64,000 bases of DNA from NCBI GenBank assembly GCA_003116975.1, contig BGKB01000042.1:331139-395138 (forward strand), in the 5' to 3' direction. A program made the position numbers and the translations under genes. This document shows, in pieces, positions 61,524 to 64,000 of this stretch. The notes beneath the pieces are model-generated. The model worked only from the letters and a program-made list of their open reading frames with translations, had not been told where the DNA came from and did not search any database. Each line of letters opens with the position of its first letter. The stretch's first letter is position 1. This DNA comes from Aurantiochytrium sp. KH105. Its lineage: Eukaryota > Sar > Bigyra > Thraustochytrida > Thraustochytriidae.

Positions 61524-64000
61524 TTACTCGCCACACGTGGGCTGCTTCGTGGGAGCCGGGGTCGGCGCCGTGGGGAACGGCGTTGGCTCCGGAGTTCCGA
61601 GCTCAAGATCCTTTCCAGAGTCAACGTTCTGGCCGAGCGTAGCCGTGTGGGTGCTAATGGTGTTGAAGACGAGCGTGACGACATCGCCTTCGACGCTAGC
61701 GCTATCGGCACCAGTGTACTGGATCGAGCTCGCAGTACCCGAGGGCATGGTCACCTCGACCTTGCCGCTGCCAGTGACAGTGAAGCTGATATCGGTGGCG
61801 CTCGTAGACGAGACAGCCTCGAGTTCCATGCGCATCGCGAGCTTGGTGATGTGCACCTGCGAAGTCGCGCTCGCAGTATCGGCCAGGGTGAAGCGGAAGG
61901 AGCCGCCATTCGTCGGAAGGAAGATACGCGACGACGTGTACGCAGGCCAGTCCTCGACGCTGTCAATGACCTTGCTGCCGTCCTGAAGAACAGAGACCGC
62001 CATGGCACCGAGCGAGCCACCCGTGGAGGAGATCGTGGCCAAGTAGGTATCGTTACCCTCGTCAGTGACTTCGATCGAGGTCGCGGTAAACGCGCGAATG
62101 CGGTCCGAAAGACCCATGCCCGTGACAAACTCGGCGCCCATGTTATATGCCTTGGCAATGACGGGCTCGATCAAGGTGGACGGGTAAAGGCCGTTGTCAA
62201 AGGTGTAGCTCTCATCGTTCCAGTCGACCAGGGCGTAGTCGTGGACAGGTAGGTGCATGATGGCCATTTTGGCGTTTTCGGTGGCGTTGTCGAGCTGCTC
62301 AAACCAAAAGGCAGTGGTTGCCTCGGGCGTCCACTTGAGGAATTCAATCGCCGTAAAGTCGAAGTACATGTTGGGGGCCATGTAGACCATGTCGCTCACA
62401 GCGTCAATGTAACCAAAGCAGCCCGGGTAGCCGGCGCCCTGGCCAGCATAGCCGCCAGAAAAGTAGGTGTCGTTAAAGTAGGGCTCGAGCTTGATGAGCG
62501 TAGCGAGCGATTCGGTGGCACCAGGCTGCGCTGAAGCAAGGCGCGAGAGAGACAAGTTGCCCATAGTGTACTCCTTGGCGGTTTTGAACTGGAATTCGAG
62601 CTCGGCATCAGTGAGCAGATTGATGTCATCGGGGTGAGTGAAAGAGTGCGTTCCGATCTCGTTCTCGAGGGCAATGTATTGATCGTAGAGCGGTTGGGCC
62701 CAGGTCCAGTCCGTGTACTCCTCTTCGTCGACGTCATTGCCAAGATTAATGTAGTACGAGCAGACAAAGCTGTAGTTGCCATACCAGGGCTCAATAATGC
62801 GGGGGAGAAGCGCGGTCTCGAGGATGATAGCCTGCGGGTAGTACTGGCTCTGGTCCATGTCATTACGTGCCGCAAAAATGAGGTCCTGGCGCGTGAGCTG
62901 TACGCCGACCGTGAGGCCGTCTGCGGCGACGGCCCAGGCAATAGCGCGCCAGACGAGGTCGCGGTTGGCGGCCACCTCGAGGGTAGAAAAGTGCACAGTG
63001 CGGCCGCTGGTCTTGCCGAACATGTTGGTAACGCATTCGGTGGCGAGAATGGAGTCGTAGGTGGCGGTATACGTGGCGTTGATGCCGAGTTCCTGCGTGG
63101 CCACCGTGGTGACATCGAAAGCCGTGCGCGAAAACTTTTGATACATATTGGTGAAGGTGCCTGCGGTGCTTTCATCAAAGAGTTCATCACCAACCTCCTT
63201 GTCGGCGAGGATGGAAAGCGAGTTGTTTGCGACGATGATTTTGGTCGAGATGGTCGATGCATAGACGGGGTTTGCGTCTTCGAGACCAAAGAGCATGTTG
63301 AGAGTAAAGTACGGGTCACCAGCGATCACGGAGCGATCGAGGGCATTGGTGGCAAAGTCGCCAATGCCCACGAGACCGACCTTGTGAAGATGGACAAGGC
63401 GAATAAAGGCCTTGCGAATTTCAAAGGTAAGGTCGGGGTCGATCCAGGCAAAGTAAGGAACAACAATGACCTTGTACTTGCAGGACTCCTCAACATTGAG
63501 AATGTCATCAAGGGTGATGCGATCGTACGGGAGGCCGGCCTGCATCAGCTGGCTCTGCATGGACATGAAGAGTTGGCGGTAGGCCTTATCCTGGAAAAGA
63601 AGGTTCTGGGCGTCCAGAGAAAAGAGTACGGCGGCCTTGTTCGGTGTGTAGGTGCAAGCGGGCTCGGCATCGATGCCCTTGATGACGGGCGCAAAGTTGA
63701 GCAGGTACTCGGGCTGGAGCTGGCCGACCCAGCCGTTTTGGATGAAGTTTGCCGCAACGCCCAGATCGCGGTCGGTGGAGACGGGCACGCCGGCGGCGAC
63801 AAGCTGGGCCATGGACACCTCGAATTCGACGGCGCCAGGCATGACAGAGGCTGTGAGGGGAATGTAGGCGCTGGGAATGGTGGTGTTGATTGCCGTAGAG
63901 CAAGTGACATCCGCACCAGAGCAGCCCGTGTAGAGTCCAACAGAAGTCAGCAGCTTGGGCGAGTTCCAGTCCATTACGATGCGAACGTAGGCATCCGAGC
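61524..64000 (-). CDS. Polysaccharide deacetylase-like protein (Agd3/CE18 type), 5' part off the window
   Basis: The frame is open to the right edge (in-frame codons precede the Met at 63974), so at least 825 residues are visible and the N-terminus is missing. The first half resembles the polysaccharide-binding/PelA-like part of fungal Agd3-type deacetylases (ITLDDILNVEESCKYKVIVVPY). It is followed by a NodB-like region with YYINLGNDVD and GTHSFTHPDD: an acidic residue and the HxxxH metal pair. Agd3-type enzymes remove N-acetyl groups from amino-sugar polymers at the cell surface. The C-terminus carries a beta-rich domain and a Thr/Pro-rich linker (PEPTPFPTAPTPAPT), then ends; no GPI signal is seen. 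The convergent neighbour is 299 bp away. Family call is moderate. Confidence 0.65.
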   Translation of the reverse strand, partial: SDAYVRIVMDWNSPKLLTSVGLYTGCSGADVTCSTAINTTIPSAYIPLTASVMPGAVEFEVSMAQLVAAGVPVSTDRDLGVAANFIQNGWVGQLQPEYLLNFAPVIKGIDAEPACTYTPNKAAVLFSLDAQNLLFQDKAYRQLFMSMQSQLMQAGLPYDRITLDDILNVEESCKYKVIVVPYFAWIDPDLTFEIRKAFIRLVHLHKVGLVGIGDFATNALDRSVIAGDPYFTLNMLFGLEDANPVYASTISTKIIVANNSLSILADKEVGDELFDESTAGTFTNMYQKFSRTAFDVTTVATQELGINATYTATYDSILATECVTNMFGKTSGRTVHFSTLEVAANRDLVWRAIAWAVAADGLTVGVQLTRQDLIFAARNDMDQSQYYPQAIILETALLPRIIEPWYGNYSFVCSYYINLGNDVDEEEYTDWTWAQPLYDQYIALENEIGTHSFTHPDDINLLTDAELEFQFKTAKEYTMGNLSLSRLASAQPGATESLATLIKLEPYFNDTYFSGGYAGQGAGYPGCFGYIDAVSDMVYMAPNMYFDFTAIEFLKWTPEATTAFWFEQLDNATENAKMAIMHLPVHDYALVDWNDESYTFDNGLYPSTLIEPVIAKAYNMGAEFVTGMGLSDRIRAFTATSIEVTDEGNDTYLATISSTGGSLGAMAVSVLQDGSKVIDSVEDWPAYTSSRIFLPTNGGSFRFTLADTASATSQVHITKLAMRMELEAVSSTSATDISFTVTGSGKVEVTMPSGTASSIQYTGADSASVEGDVVTLVFNTISTHTATLGQNVDSGKDLELGTPEPTPFPTAPTPAPTKQPTCGE

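Overview
The window is nuclear DNA of a GC-rich, flagellate-forming protist. A thraustochytrid or related labyrinthulid stramenopile is the best guess. The reasons are about 25 genes in 64 kb, nearly all single uninterrupted exons, very GC-rich 5' leaders, many homopolymeric Gln/Ser/Gly runs, and a mix of eukaryotic families that includes ciliary, mitochondrial-ribosome, peroxisomal and ER proteins. The taxonomic call is inference. No tRNA, rRNA or CRISPR array and no whole transposon was recognised. One intron was worked out with confidence, in the PDZ-START-GOLD gene at 6.0-8.1 kb. Three matches to a splice-donor-like motif upstream of other genes suggest more leader introns. Two single N positions (875 and 5802) mark assembly uncertainty.

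Layout, left to right. 1-10 kb: a GC-rich unassigned leader, a bZIP transcription factor (+), a mitochondrial ribosomal mL45-like protein with an internal WW-like segment (-), a PDZ-START-GOLD protein (+), and an EGLN-type prolyl hydroxylase with an SQ/TQ repeat tail (-). 10-22 kb: a SUMF2-like ER protein (+), an A20/AN1 zinc-finger protein (-), a large repeat-rich protein with cytoskeletal-type motifs (-), ribosomal stalk protein P2 (+), and a PGAP1-like GPI inositol-deacylase (-). 22-29 kb: a 3.2-kb spacer with a broken coding relic, a secreted arylsulfatase (+), and a claudin/amastin-shaped four-TM protein (+).

31-44 kb: two overlapping unknown frames (+), an MPV17/PXMP2 protein (-), a Cys/His-rich orphan (+), a PMP34-like peroxisomal carrier (+), a poly-Gln orphan (-) and a GRK-like RGS-kinase (-). 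44-64 kb: an FHIP/FAM160 homologue (-), a large poly-Gln/poly-Ser orphan (+), an orphan with an acidic tail (-), a PDCD4 homologue with two MA3 domains (-), a CFAP53-like ciliary coiled coil (-), a secreted TIL-domain membrane protein (+), and a polysaccharide deacetylase-like protein running off the right edge (-).

The genes do not form one pathway. Some themes recur: ER and secretory maturation (SUMF2-like, PGAP1, sulfatase, GOLD protein, deacetylase), motile cilium and transport (CFAP53, FHIP, possibly the 14.4-17.0 kb gene), and signalling (GRK-like kinase, EGLN-like hydroxylase). Convergent neighbours are mostly packed within 90-630 bp. Divergent neighbours are usually separated by 0.6-1.1 kb, most of it GC-rich and likely to hold paired promoters and 5' leaders. 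Short tandem repeats are confined mostly to spacers, the one intron, and low-complexity coding stretches.
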